Positions 1 to 13,000 of a stretch of 64,000 nt of DNA are shown here, piece by piece. The translations under genes were made by a program, and so were the position numbers. Where the stretch lies: assembly GCA_026874595.1 (NCBI GenBank), contig CM049312.1:64510929-64574928 (forward strand), written 5' to 3'. The notes under the pieces are model-generated. The model searched no databases, was not told where the DNA came from, and saw only the letters and a list, made by a program, of their open reading frames with translations. Origin of the DNA: Sipunculus nudus (Eukaryota; Annelida; Sipuncula; Golfingiida; Sipunculidae). The number at the start of each line of letters is the position of its first letter. Position 1 is the stretch's first letter.

Positions 1-504
1 TTTAAACATATGTTTTTAAGTTCCGTTTAAAACATTGAAACTGCTTGAAGACCGGAAATTATATGGAAGATCATTCAACAATCGGGGTGTTAATACGTAA
101 AAACTACGGTTCCAAAAGGTTTTTTTCTTGGTAATAAGTACTTTCAATAGCCATATTCAACTGTTCTCGATCGGTATTCTGTCCTTTTAAGGTTCAAAAA
201 TTCACTCAACTTCTGTGGGGCGGCCATACTATCAAGGGAATTGTGAGCAAGAAACAGGGTCTTAAACAGTCCTTTGTCCAATTTGCATCCAGTGAAATTG
301 TTTCAAGGTTTCACTTGCACTGTCAAATTTCTTTTGGCTTATTATGATATTTGCCGCATAAGGCTTAAGTAGCTGCATAGGTATTAGAGTTTTATCAAGT
401 CATCCCGTAAAAAGAATGTTTTATAATTCAAAATCTGACAGCACCATGGCCGATCCTAGAATCTTTGCATATTCCAAAGATATCTTAAAATTTTCCGGAT
501 TCTA

Positions 505-1150
505 ATGGTGTTACACAAAGCCACATAGCATTTCTTTCTTGATATGTTCCTTAAGTAAAAATTCAGCGTTGAATGTAAATCCAAGTAGGTTCATGCACTT
601 AGATCGCTGAATCATAGAATCACCAACATGTATAGGGTTTACCACAGTCTTATTCATTTGTATGACATAAAAAATATATAAACTCTGCTTTTGTATCATT
701 CAACCCATTTCCATTCATCCAATGAAAAACATATATTAACTTTTTTTAGTTTGTCCAATGTATGTAACTAAGTGTCAGTATCACAAGCTTTAAACCTGTC
801 ATCAAAATTGGTATCATCCCCATATCGATTCTTACTTGTTTTCAAGGAGATCGCCCAAAGTACTACAATAATACGAGAACAGTGTTGGTCCCAGTATTGA
901 TCCTTGTGGTAATCGAAAATAACTGGATGTTAATGTAACCTTCCTGCCTTTTAAATATGTTGTAAACCATTGTCCGCATTATCCGTTACTCCAAATATGT
1001 TATTAAGCACATGCCTTATGTATGGAATCAATAACATTATCAAAAGCGGCACTAAGTTATACAGTGACTTTCCATATTCAGTAGAACATCATTGCTTATG
1101 AGAAGCAGCAACGGTTTCGTGCTAAATCCAGCCCTGTATGCACTTTGATA
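505..1150 (-). pseudogene. Decayed non-LTR retrotransposon reverse transcriptase
   Basis: Read on the minus strand, short blocks of a LINE-type reverse transcriptase appear in the right order but in different frames. They are AFDNVIDSI (about 1040-1065, the AFDxV block), LPQGSILGPTLF (about 865-905, the PQGSxLGPxLF block), YGDDT (about 815-832, the catalytic (F/Y)xDD box) and LLGFTF then LLKEHIKK (about 540-590, the usual post-catalytic LG...H block). Stops and frameshifts separate the blocks, so no protein can be made. The element is 5' truncated and no poly(A) tail or target-site duplication was found. The clade (CR1/L2/Jockey-like) cannot be settled by eye. Confidence 0.75.
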
Positions 1151-3214
1151 CTTTGTTAGCAGATGAGACTTGTCCATGTGTGCGTGAAAATGAACTGCAG
1201 CAGATTTTTCTATGACTCTGGAGAAGAAATATAAGATAACCGCCCTTCTTTTTCAGTATTGGATTTTATAACCGCAGATTTTAGAGCTTGCGTAAAACTC
1301 CATCTTTGAATGATAAATTCGCAGTATATGTTATCGCTGACGAAGATATCTGACATATGGAAAGTTCATATAAAAATATGGAAAATATAATATTCTCAAA
1401 TATTCATCATATAACTAGCCACTTACTCCCACATGAAAATTTCTGGTTGAAATTTCAGTTTAACAAACTGGCTTAACATAGAACTAGACCGAAACATAGA
1501 CAAAATAATATTAGATTTACATATTCATATTTCTAACAGCAATATATCTGAGACTAGCGGGTAGTATTGTTTAAAAATTTGTTGACAGTGATATTACATT
1601 CCTTAACATGAATTGCTTTATAATCTAACCATTTTGTCAATATCTTAAACAGCCAATGTTTCCTTGTTTAACATTTTTATGCATTATTTTTCTTAATGTA
1701 TGTGCATATATTCACCCTGGACATTTATTGCCACATTATATTCAGAGCCTCTGTAAGAGCCGTCATTGTTGACAAGGTAGCGAAAATTGAGCTCATGAGC
1801 CTCATTACCATATACATGTATATCCAATATTGTTAGACTGCAAACTTTGTACCAATAAATACTGAACCAACATATTTAAATAACAAGTTGGTATAAAGGC
1901 CAAATTTCCAATCGTATTTTGAGACTACCAACTGGCTGTTATGTCAGAATATATCAGCTGCGCAATCATTTATGTTGCTTATAAGTATAAAGTATATTTC
2001 ATTATTCATTAATTCGTGTCGTTTCACCGATATAGAAAATAATTTGAGATAGAAGTGCTTCAGAAAATGAGAAGAGCAATTGATCTCACTTCCATTGTTC
2101 CTTTCAGCGGAGAGAATAGTTTTAACCGGAATAAAGTTCTGAGAAATGGCCAAAGGAATGGTATTGAACAGGTTTGACTTCATGAGCTTGAAGACTTTAA
2201 ACGCTTTGTTCGAACGTATAACAGACACGGCACTCAGCACTCATGTGTGTAAAGACAAAAAATTCATACATTTACGACGAACCACGCTTTACATTGAAAA
2301 ATATGTACTGTTTTTATTGTATACTCCTGTCACCATGCCTGCATAGTTGAAGAATATTGACCGGCGAAAAGCTGTCGTGAACACCATTCTAAAATATGAA
2401 CTGATACATGCCTCATGCAGAAATTGTATTGGAATTTAGATTAAACAATCTTGGACAGTTTGATAACAACAAGCTCTATTATTCTTGCATTACATTCATA
2501 TAGATTTTGATGTATTTTGATAATTACATTGTAGCTGTATATTTTCGTTTTGGCTTGGGAAACAAATCCCCTTGCAGTGATATTCATATAACTCCTTTAT
2601 ATTGTTTACCGTTTAATATTGGTTACAGCTCGTTATTTAGAATGAAGACTTCTTGTTGCCAGCCTTTGGTTAAACATTTTATTCCCAAATTATCATCACC
2701 ATATTAGAGTATGATAACAGAGAAAATATGTCACTATTCCAAATATCATTTTTAGTCTCACACAAAATATAGCACCAAATACATTCATAATTGATGGTTT
2801 GTTTCTAATCACGAATTGGTTTATATGATTACTCTGTTATCCAAGACTGGGAATTCCCTGTCCAGTTCACATATTGTTTTCTTATCTTGCGCTGGCACAA
2901 CAAGTGTTCTTTTATAAAAAAAAGGTTATAAATTTTATAATATTTGTTTGCTTAAGTCTGCTCTGCCTTAATCAAAATGGAGTTTATGGATATCAGCCAT
3001 TATGGCTTTTCTAATAACTTTACATGTGTGTATTGTCTTGTCATATTCTGTCACAATAAGATTCTCTATCTTGCACAAAGATGTCGTATTTACTGTCTGA
3101 AAAGCAAATACTTTTAGCTAGTACACAACCACCACTACCATGAAGCTATGCTGAAAAGCACTGGATTTCACAGAAATTATTGAGGTTTAAGCAACATCTA
3201 CAATTCTAGAGAAT
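1151..3214. other. No gene seen
   Basis: AT-rich DNA on both strands with only short open frames that have neither composition nor domain support. No splice-flanked exon, RNA gene or recognisable transposon was found here. A 5' exon for the EGF/CCP gene could lie here unseen. Confidence 0.5.
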
Positions 3215-3446
3215 TTAAAATAATTTAGGGAAATATAAAAAAATAATAAAGACATGCTTCATATTTCTTAAAAGTAAACTGGAAGGAATTTCAACCATAC
3301 TATGCTATCAATCACTAATGCTAACAATAATTAAAATAATTTAGGGAAATATAAAAAAATAATAAAGACATGCTTCATATTTCTTAAAAGTAAACTGGGA
3401 GGAATTTCAACCATACTATGCTATCAATCACTAATGCTAACAATAT
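3215..3446. repeat. Tandem duplication, 2 x 116 bp
   Basis: Two adjacent 116-bp copies (3215-3330 and 3331-3446) differ at only about one or two positions, such as GGAAGG versus GGGAGG near the middle. The near identity points to a recent tandem duplication or a local assembly duplication. Confidence 0.9.
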
Positions 3447-4539
3447 ATTTTAATCATTGCAGTAATTTGTAAAAGCACCTGTCCAGTTGATCATCACTTA
3501 AAATACAACAAATTTGTGGTCTACTTGTTTTAGAAAGTTAAAAAAACATGTTAATATATCTGCTCTGCTCTCGTTCTACAGTATTAATTAATTAATAAAT
3601 TTATACATTACTGCCAGGTTACCAATGTATATGCATTTCATTTTGGAAAGAAAACCTTGTATCACATTTTGGTAGAGGCATAAAAGTAATTGATGTTTTA
3701 CCTTTCACATAGATTTAACGATTTTTATCATCGTCAATGTAATAGATAAAAAATGGTAAAATGGAAGACGTTAATGCACATATAACGTATGGCCATTTTT
3801 GAAACTAATTTCAACTGTTAAACAGTTGTCATTAAAGGACTTCAGGGCAATACCTGTGCCATTCAAGTTACAATAATATAACACGAAATTCAAAGCATTT
3901 TTCATGATAAAAAGGGGAAAATAAACTCATTTGTACATTATGTAGGATATGAATGAAGTTTGAACCGAGATTCAAACTTTGTTTTTTTTTTTGTAACTTG
4001 TTTCAGTAATCAGCATTAAATGTTTCAAAAGTAACAACCTTGTATGTATGGTGAAAACCTAACTTAAATAAGATAAATATTTGTAATTGTCTTATGTTTC
4101 TCAAGCACTTGTGCAGCATGTTTGGTGTCTTTTATGGTCTTGAATAAAATTGTTGGACTTCAAACAAATAGAAGTTGACCTATTATACAAGAAAACGTCA
4201 TGTTGCATGTCAAGTAAAGTTGTGTTTGAGAACCTCTTGTGATTTATCACACCTTTTAATATTGTGGATTTTTTTTCACTGATGGGTTATGTTTAATTTT
4301 ATACTATAATACTATTTACATTTAAAGGATCCTCACCATTTGGTGGGGTATCATGGACACTTTTTGAGTCACAATAATTTAAAATCTACAAGAAATTATT
4401 AGGCAGAATATAATTTATAGAACCCCTACTACTTCATAGACTTGTAAACAACAAAGCATTGGACATAGAAAGCTGTTAATTTGGGTATCTTTATCCTCTT
4501 CACTCTTCTCAATAATGAAAAAAAAAATAAAAACCTGAG
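3447..4539. other. No gene seen
   Basis: AT-rich stretch with a T run near 3985. No exon, RNA gene or repeat family was recognised. Confidence 0.5.
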
Positions 4540-4745
4540 ATGGTGGTGCAACCCCCTTTTCCGTATTTGATATTGAATGACCAATAAGACCAATGAGAGC
4601 ATTGCATCGCACTGTGCATCAAACAATTGACACTGTGGTGTCGCTGATTAAAAATTTGGAGCTGGATGCACAATGCGATATCACGCTCTCGTTGGTCTGA
4701 TTACTATGATTTACCCTGTGCCAGCCCTGGTGATGAAACCCTGAG
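4540..4745. repeat. MITE-like inverted-repeat element, copy 1
   Basis: The core is an imperfect inverted repeat. AGACCAATGAGAGC starts the left arm at 4587 and GCTCTCGTTGGTCT ends the right arm at 4698, with arms of about 34 bp. An outer block with CCAGCCCTGGTG follows. Related copies lie at about 12436-12560 and 13760-13945, so this is a dispersed family. No transposase is encoded. A non-autonomous DNA transposon is the best guess; the ends are not precisely defined. Confidence 0.6.
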
Positions 4746-4995
4746 AATCGTGTTTTACCCATTAGTGGTTAATAGATAGGGGCAACAAAGGGTATAACCT
4801 TATTTATACAAGTAAAAAAGACAATACTTTTTTGCAAGGAAGAAATGTTATGAAGATGCACAATATAATCTTGTCGCTTGGCCATTGTAAGCTCAAAGAT
4901 ACAAATTTTAATAATTTTCGAACTAAACATTGATTTTTTTATTTGCATAATAACCTCTAATACGCAGTTACCTATCAACTATTTGACTTTTTCAG

Positions 4996-5121
4996 GTAAT
5001 GATCGATGTACAATCAACCCAGAGCTTCGTGAACATGGGAAATGTGTGATTACAAAAACAGAGTACTTCTGCAGATGTGACGAAGGCTTTGAGCTGAGTG
5101 TAGACAAGAACTCTTGTGTCG
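4996..5121 (+). CDS. Exon: EGF-like module (phase 1-1)
   Basis: The acceptor is TTTTTCAG before 4996 and the donor GTAAGTG after 5121. The 42-codon module has a Cys pattern C-x11-C-x8-C-x-C-x12-C and the typical EGF tail CRCDEGFEL. A normal EGF module has six Cys. Here the second is missing: where families show NPC, this module has NPE. By the standard EGF pairing (1-3, 2-4, 5-6) Cys4 would be left unpaired. The exon reads open upstream of the acceptor, but that stretch lacks EGF character, so the splice site is preferred to an internal start. Confidence 0.75.
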
Positions 5122-8100
5122 GTAAGTGAAAACACAAGTCGTATATGCAGTTCTTTCGACTTCTATCAATTATTTTGAACTTACATATTATGATCCCAAA
5201 TTAAAGGCAAGTGCTTCAGTGTCTAATATCTATTAACTGATTGAATGGGGGTGACATTTGGGCTAAAACTAGGACAGAATTTATAAATAATAGATTCAAC
5301 CCTTCGAGGTTAACTGAAGAAAGGCCGCATGTTGACTTTCAGAATTATATTTCTGTTGATTCATTATATATGTGGGTATTGCATCAAGATGCTTGACCAA
5401 CAAATGCACCTGTTTTGAACCATAAGTGGTGTAATAATATTTGATATACAATCTTGTTCATCGAAATAGAAATTGAGGTTATATGTCACCACTTTTGTCT
5501 TGGTACAGAACTAAGAAATGCATGATTTTGCAATGAACATTGAAGAATGTTACTCAAGTTTAATGGTCTATGATCTCAGAATGGTCTCAGTTTTCCTAAA
5601 AGGTAAAAAACGAAGTTATGTGTTTATTGGCTTCTCGGCGTATGTTAATGAACTAAAGGTAATTCTGGTTGTGAAAAGTTCGTATAAGGTCTTCATGTTT
5701 GTAAACACAGCAATGTTGACAAACGGGAAAAGCTCTACTTTAGGGTGGTAGGTTGCATATATATGCGGAGGTAGAAAGGACCACTGTTGCAAAACTCCAT
5801 TTACAAGCTCTGGCTTACCTGTCTTGCTGCCAGATGCCCTTCTTGAATTTGTTTTGATTATTTTGGTGGGTCCCCTTAATATTATTAACACGCTGATATA
5901 AACAAAAGAAGGTCTAAGAACTGTCTAAGGAGTCTGTTTAAAGAGTTATTATAGATTTTCCTACATATTTTCCTTAACTGTAGCGCTGGAACCATATGAC
6001 ATGAAAGCTCAAACTTTCACATTTAACTATTAGTCTCTTGCATACCAAAATCTATAGAATTCCCTCAGCCTTTTGTAAATGTATATGTCAAGGGGTCCCC
6101 AACTCGAACCTTCGGGTTGTCTTTTTTCATTTTTCCTCATGCCAATCAATTCTTAACTGCTGGGCGGGGAGGGCAAAAAGCTTCGGCTCTCGGAGTGGGC
6201 TACATGATATTTTAGTGTGAGTTTCCGCCTGCATAAATTATGAATATAGAAACACTGTGAAGATGGTTGCGTTTATCATATTGCAAAGCACAGGTATTTT
6301 TGTTAATTAAATTATTCAATATTCTGTAGGGAACATTATTAGGTTTTCTCAATGGCGGGGCGGGTTTATCAACATGCGGGGTATGGCGGTAATAGGTTGA
6401 AGGCTTATTTTACGGGATGGGCGCAGGCACTAAATCCCGGCCCAAGGAGGACTCTACCATGGAGCAGTTGTTCATGTCCCGGCCCAAGGAGTACTCTATC
6501 CCGGGATAGAAGATCGTAAAATATTCAGGAAAAACTCTCTACACATGATCATGAGACCGCTCTGAAATTTTAAGACTAATAGTTGTATGAGAAATGTATA
6601 TAAAATTGTAACTATTCAGTATAGTTCTGAGAAACAAGTTAACTATTTTACAAGCATTCCTGCAAATTCATTTTCTATAAAACAATAGATATCTAAACCT
6701 GGTCCAGGATTCACCTTTCCTGCATACAACATACTTTTTAAAAATTTTGACTAATTGCAACACATTTGAAATGTGTCACAAATACAACACGGTCCAAAAG
6801 GTGGATATGACGCTCAGCTGACTTGAAAGGTTTGTAATGTTAAACGTTTAGATTGGTAAAAACATTACTCGCAAAATTTTCGTCACAGTGACCTTTTTTT
6901 GGTGTGCATGGAGAATTACAAAAGACCTAACAAGATAGAGGTAAAAGGTTATATAAAAGTAAAAGGATTCCAGGTCAACTTGTGCCTTGTTGAGAACCAA
7001 AACAAAAAATACAATGAAGAAATGCGTAAAAATAAAGAAAATGTTGACGTCGCCACCAGTATTCCATAACTGATATGGTTATCCAATATCAATGCGCCTG
7101 AGAAATTTCAGAAAGATCCATGCAATTATTATACTGAGATACGTTATCTAAAGTATGAATTTCATACATCAACAGCTAAAATAATTTAAACTGTCTGCAC
7201 CGACAGTTATTTTTTTTTTGTATTTAAACAATGCTATATCTGCAGCTGATGCACAATGCTTTAGTTTCAAAGTTGAGTGCAATTTTTTTTTTTTTTCAGC
7301 ACAGAACCCCAACAAAATTCTGATTTTAAAGTGTCAAAACAAGCAACAAAATCGCAAGTGAAAATCATCGTGACCTCCTTTTCAGTATACAACGAGGTTT
7401 ACAAGGATCTACATCGATATTGAGTAAGAAGTTTCTAGGTGAAACAATTACGATGTGTACCTTGTTCACGGACGTACGTTTGACGGACAAAGGGTGATCA
7501 GGTGTTCGTGTGTATTTTCTGTGTATACAACTTTTTTTATAAACAAAACAAATAACCTCTCACCCTTCAGAATAAAGTGACGCCCCTGTGGAAATAACAT
7601 TTTCCATCGTCTTTCTCAGTCATCCTATCACTATCTATAAACTTCTGAGTTGACATGAATTATAGTGTCAAAAATGCGTGCATTGACTGTGTTGGCCCAT
7701 ATATCAAAACACACTTTTGTTGTAAAACAGCAGATATTTTATTTAAAATATTGTTTGGATTTGTTGCTGAATATTCAAGAAAATTCATAGTTTTTTATGC
7801 AAATGTTAAGTACAGCAGAGCAATATCAAATTTCGGCTAATATTGAATTTTAAGATTTACTTTAAATATCTAATGGAAACCAGAATGCAGTATTTGATTA
7901 TTATGTTCCAGGTACTGATTTATCATTTATTTTCACTATACAGTCGAACCTCTCTTAGTGGGCACCTCCATAACGTGGGCACATCTATAAATATGGCATT
8001 AATTAAATGGCATAACCATTAATTAAATATTTTTATAGTAATTATTATGATCAAACAGATTAACAAAATCAGAGGTGTATTACTGCCTGGTTGCATAATC

Positions 8101-9941
8101 AAAATAATAGCTTTTTTACTCAAGACTTATCATAGTATACATGCATTCTAATTAATTTACTTTATCGTGTCTGCACATGCTCCGGTCAGACCTCAACCAA
8201 GATTGGTTGGTCCAACAGTGGATACACCACTCAGTAGCAATTCTTACTAGATTGATAGGTATACTTCGATCTGACATTCACTAGACTTTCTTATGTCAGC
8301 GAAGCAAACAAATCTGCTATAGACAATACCAAGAATGGACCCCCTACGCATTGACTCAAATACTTGGTACTCTGGGATAAGATATTATAAGGTAAGGTGC
8401 CCCTGGCCCAGTGCAATGCCTTTCTAGCAGTTGCCTTAAATGATCAACACCAAACATTGGCATCTATTGTGTCATATTCCCAAACCTAAAATATAAGGGT
8501 TCTGCGTAGCCCTTGAAGTGTACCTGTTTAGAGTTTCTGAGAGTGGCTTGTTTTAGAGAAAATTTGTAGAACAGTATGGCATATCTAAGGATGCACTGGG
8601 AAACTTATCAAAATATAAGACAAATAAAAAACCCAAGGGTGCCCACATTATAAAGGTTCGAGTGTATATGATTGTCAATAATCGGATCATGGTCAATGTT
8701 AACCCTGACACTCGGCCCTTACCAGCGAAAAAGAAAACTGGGAAAAGTCATACAATCAGCTAAACATGGCAATACACTCACAACTGTTGAACAGATGATC
8801 TTTCATTATAGTTAAATGAATAAAAATGTTAAGCAGATTTCATTTTCACTCAAGTTTATATGCGAGTTGAACCAAGGCAGATTTTGTTTGGTAAATATTT
8901 CAGGACGGGGCAGGTGCGTTCTTAATGCTTATGTCTGAGGCAGGAGCGGGGCGAACTCTAATGTTTTATTTAAAGGTCTGAGGCGTTGTGGGGCAGGTTT
9001 CGCAACTGCCTGTCGAATTTTCTCACGCGCTGGACGTGGCGGTTGCGAGATAAAGGCGTGTTTTGTTGTGCAGTGCGGGCCCTAAATCCTAGCCCGAGCA
9101 CGGCTCTATCCCAGGATGGTAGTGCGTGGAATATGAAGGGAAAAAACTACACTTTCCATGATACAGCTTTGAGATCTTAATGCAAAAACTATCTGTGAAA
9201 TTTATATGAACGTGGAACTTTTTTTCCAGTGGGATACATTGTTTATGAGAAACATGTTTCCCCCTTTGATTTCTGATATGCAAATGCCGTTTTCGATTTC
9301 GCAGTCAGTGTATCCCTCTGTCCAAACTTCTCAGTTGACATGAATTATACAGTTACCGATGCGTGCATCGACTGAGTGTGTTGGTTCATATGTCACATGT
9401 TGGATCTGTTCCAAGTTAGGAGAATTCATTTTACCCGACCAAGCTCAACATTATGTGTCAAATGCATCATCACAAAGGCATCACTCCTAAAAAGTCTTTA
9501 AATTTATATCTGCACTGAACAATGTAGACGGAACCATAGAAACAAAACATAGGAACGTGACATCCTGGTAGATACTACTACGAATTATTCAGAAACATGA
9601 ATTTGTCACAGCTGAAGCCAAACTGGAAAAGGCAGGGTTTATTTATTAATGAAGCAATAGGAATTCGCTAAAACAACATTGAAAGTCATTGAATTTAGTC
9701 GAATAGGAGCTTAAACTGATGTCGGAGTGCTTTGCTTCATTTATCGATGTTCTCATGGTTATGAATTGCGTTTCCCCTGACAGGTTTCCGAAATGCAGAA
9801 TGGTTGGTCTTTCCTTGTTTCACAACAGTGCATGCCGTCGCTGCGTTTCAGGTAAACCCACATTGTGCGGAGAAAGCTGATCAATTAAACAGAAATTTTG
9901 CTTCATCATTTCATTGGCCTCGATATAAAGGCCCATATGAA

Positions 9942-10001
<60 letters not shown>

Positions 10002-13000
10002 GCACACATATACATGTAAATTTGTCATTGTCATTTTCCTTGGCTAGTGTTTAACGTATTACATGTAACTTTTATGAAAGAAATTTGACAAACTAACCGA
10101 CGTATTTTATAAAAAATGCGTCCGATCTGATTACGTCAACATATTTGTCAACATACAAATTTATATGATGACTCCAGTGCTGGTTTTGACCACTCGTGTA
10201 TCTCCCACGCATCTTGGTTCGAAGGAGATGAAACTGTAAAAGAACCTCAAAGGGGAAATGGTAAAACTGTGGTAAAATTCGCCACATAGTTTAGATCAAT
10301 TCTTCACTCCTTGGTTATATCTGGCATTATAAACACTTGGTATAACTTAAAACCTGATCATATCGTTGCTTTGATCCGCTTTGAGTGGACAGTGGCCGAG
10401 CAGCACAGAACCATTCCTTATTAAAAAAAAATTCCTCAAAGTTTTTGTTCTTCTTTTAGTTATTTCCAGATTAGCAACAGAGGATCTTTTAGATTTTCAT
10501 CTTATAAACAAATGTGTACACATTTTTTCCACGTTCACAGCTAACAGAACACAGCAGGTAATCTTCCGGTTTAGAATGCGCCCGTTAAGGGTTTATTCAT
10601 GTATTTAGTTTTAAGGAAAAACTTACCTGTATTTTAAATGAAGATTTTTAAAATGCATGCAAAGGAAGGGTAATTTTGCCCCAAATGATATAATAATACA
10701 TATATTGAAATATTTAACAAGAATTTTCCTGGTATTACATAAAAGAGTAGTTTTTACGCTTAGTTCCATGGCCATGATGAATAGGAAAGATTTTTTATTA
10801 TTAAATTGAAATAGATTAATGATTTTTAACTGATATATTCAAAAGAGCTTTCAGTGGTCTAATATATAAGTATACTGTAACAACACATGGTATGAATAAA
10901 AATACAACAATAGTTTGCCTCGCTTTTATTAGGTGTGTTGATGTTTCGTGGGGTTTCATCCCTGAATAAACAGAATAGTGTTAAGCACGAGAGGGTGTAC
11001 CTCAAACTATTTTCTTTTATTCTTTTATTGACTTTGTTCCTTAATAAATCAAGCTATTAAGCGATGATTATCGCGTTCATCTAGGAGCTCTTGGGGACAT
11101 TATTCATACAAGTCCACTTTTACACCCGTCATATATCATCATGTGTTGTGTAATTTCCTTGACCAATTATATTGGTGGCTGACATTGACTAAGAATCCCT
11201 AAGATCTAACTAACCACAGGAATAGTAACCTGCAAATGTCACAAATATCTGAATATTACTGTATACATTATTCGATTTCATTGTCCAGCTGTTCTTTACG
11301 AGTTTTAGAAAACGCTCGGTCTGCATAAAAACTGTCCGTTAAGCAGGGTGTCCGGCAAAGTGGGGGGGGGGGGGGGTCTGCAGCCCGGGGTTTCACTGAT
11401 TCACAATTTGCCCCTGAAACTGCCCTGTATCCAAAACACAAAACTACAAACCAGTTGTTATGGACGAGAAGATTTAAAATTTTATTATAATTATGTACGT
11501 TATATCATCAAACCTACCATCATTTAATGCTTCTTAATTGTTAATATGGGTTGCACTAAACGTCATCGTCGAACAGCAGCGAACAAGATGATCAGGGTTC
11601 TCCCTGGGAACATGTTGTTTCTTATTAGTACTTCTTACCTGGATAATTATTTTCAGTTGCACTTTATATAGCGGTGCATCCATATAGCGGTCTGTGACTC
11701 TCAGTGTGTATGCAAAATGGAAGCCGCTTCGAGAAGAGGTTCGAGAAACCTGGACTAATAAACTTGTCATGGCCAGAATCTATTTGTTTCGGTGGCAATG
11801 GGATGGGTATCGCCAAGGATAGGACGGGATAAAACTTATCTTGGACCACGCCCAAATCGTTAATTTTAATTAACTTTTATAACTTATAACCTATAAAGGA
11901 AGACAATATTATGCCCGTCAAAATACTTCAATTTTTTTCTCACTGGAAATACAAATTCCAAGTTACTGGACTGCCGACAGTTTATTGGCAATTTTCGGGA
12001 AAACTCTTTAGCCCTACTAAACATCCCTGTCTCCGTTCATTATATTTTATTTATCAACACGACGCTAACTGAATATTCTGTCAACTATTTGTATACGAGC
12101 TTGAGCCGTGTCAATAACGTATTCCCTCGGCGGATGAACCTAGCCTGATACTTTGAAATGTTTTTGTCCGGAGAATAAATGTGCAGTCGTGTAATGGAAA
12201 CAGGCGTTGAGGATGATTCATGTACACTTTACACACACATGGCTTGGTTCACCTCTCATATTCACTACATTTTCCATGTAACACTTGCTCCAAAGACCTA
12301 CGATTTGTGAGGCATAAATGTATGTGCATTATAGTACTTTAATTATTTCAATATTACTAAATGGGTAATAGTCCCGTTACATTCCTCACTAAGCGGTTTA
12401 ACCCTGCAGTTGAATAGAAAGAGTTTCTGGTTTACACCACCAGGGCTCGCACAGAGCAAACAATTGTAATTAGACCAATGAGAGTGAGCTGTTGATTGTG
12501 CATCCAACTCAAAGTTTTAGATCCTTGGTACCCTAATGTCGTTTGTCTGAGTCATGGCCCTGTTGTTGAGTCCCCGAAATCTTGCTAAAGAAAGCAGCGG
12601 TTAAAACGAAGGAGATCTGGAACGACTGCAGTTTATAACTACTGAGTGGGGAGTGTATGGTCCAATAAATACATCAAGTGAATCAATATCACCAGGGGAT
12701 TACTGCTATGATGGTCGGACGGTTATATCTAGCAACTGCAGTGGTATATTAGTTCCATTTTAAAACAATAGCATATTTTAGACTTAAGTACAAAATAAGG
12801 TGATCATGCACCATTTTCAGATCTTATTCGAGGTTTAAAACATTTCAGATTGGAGATTGTGATTGTATGATTTTACACCATTTTTTAGACATTTTAAATT
12901 GAAGTTCAAAATAAGGTGATGATGTACCATTTTCAGATTTTATTTAAGATTTAAAGCCATACACATTTCACATTGAAGATTAAAATTATATGATTTTACC

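Noticed and set aside
9784-9851. 68-bp exon with good acceptor (CCCCTGACAG) and donor (CAG|GTAAAC)
   Set aside because: The length is 68 bp, so it cannot join phase-1 exons on both sides; no Cys module is encoded.
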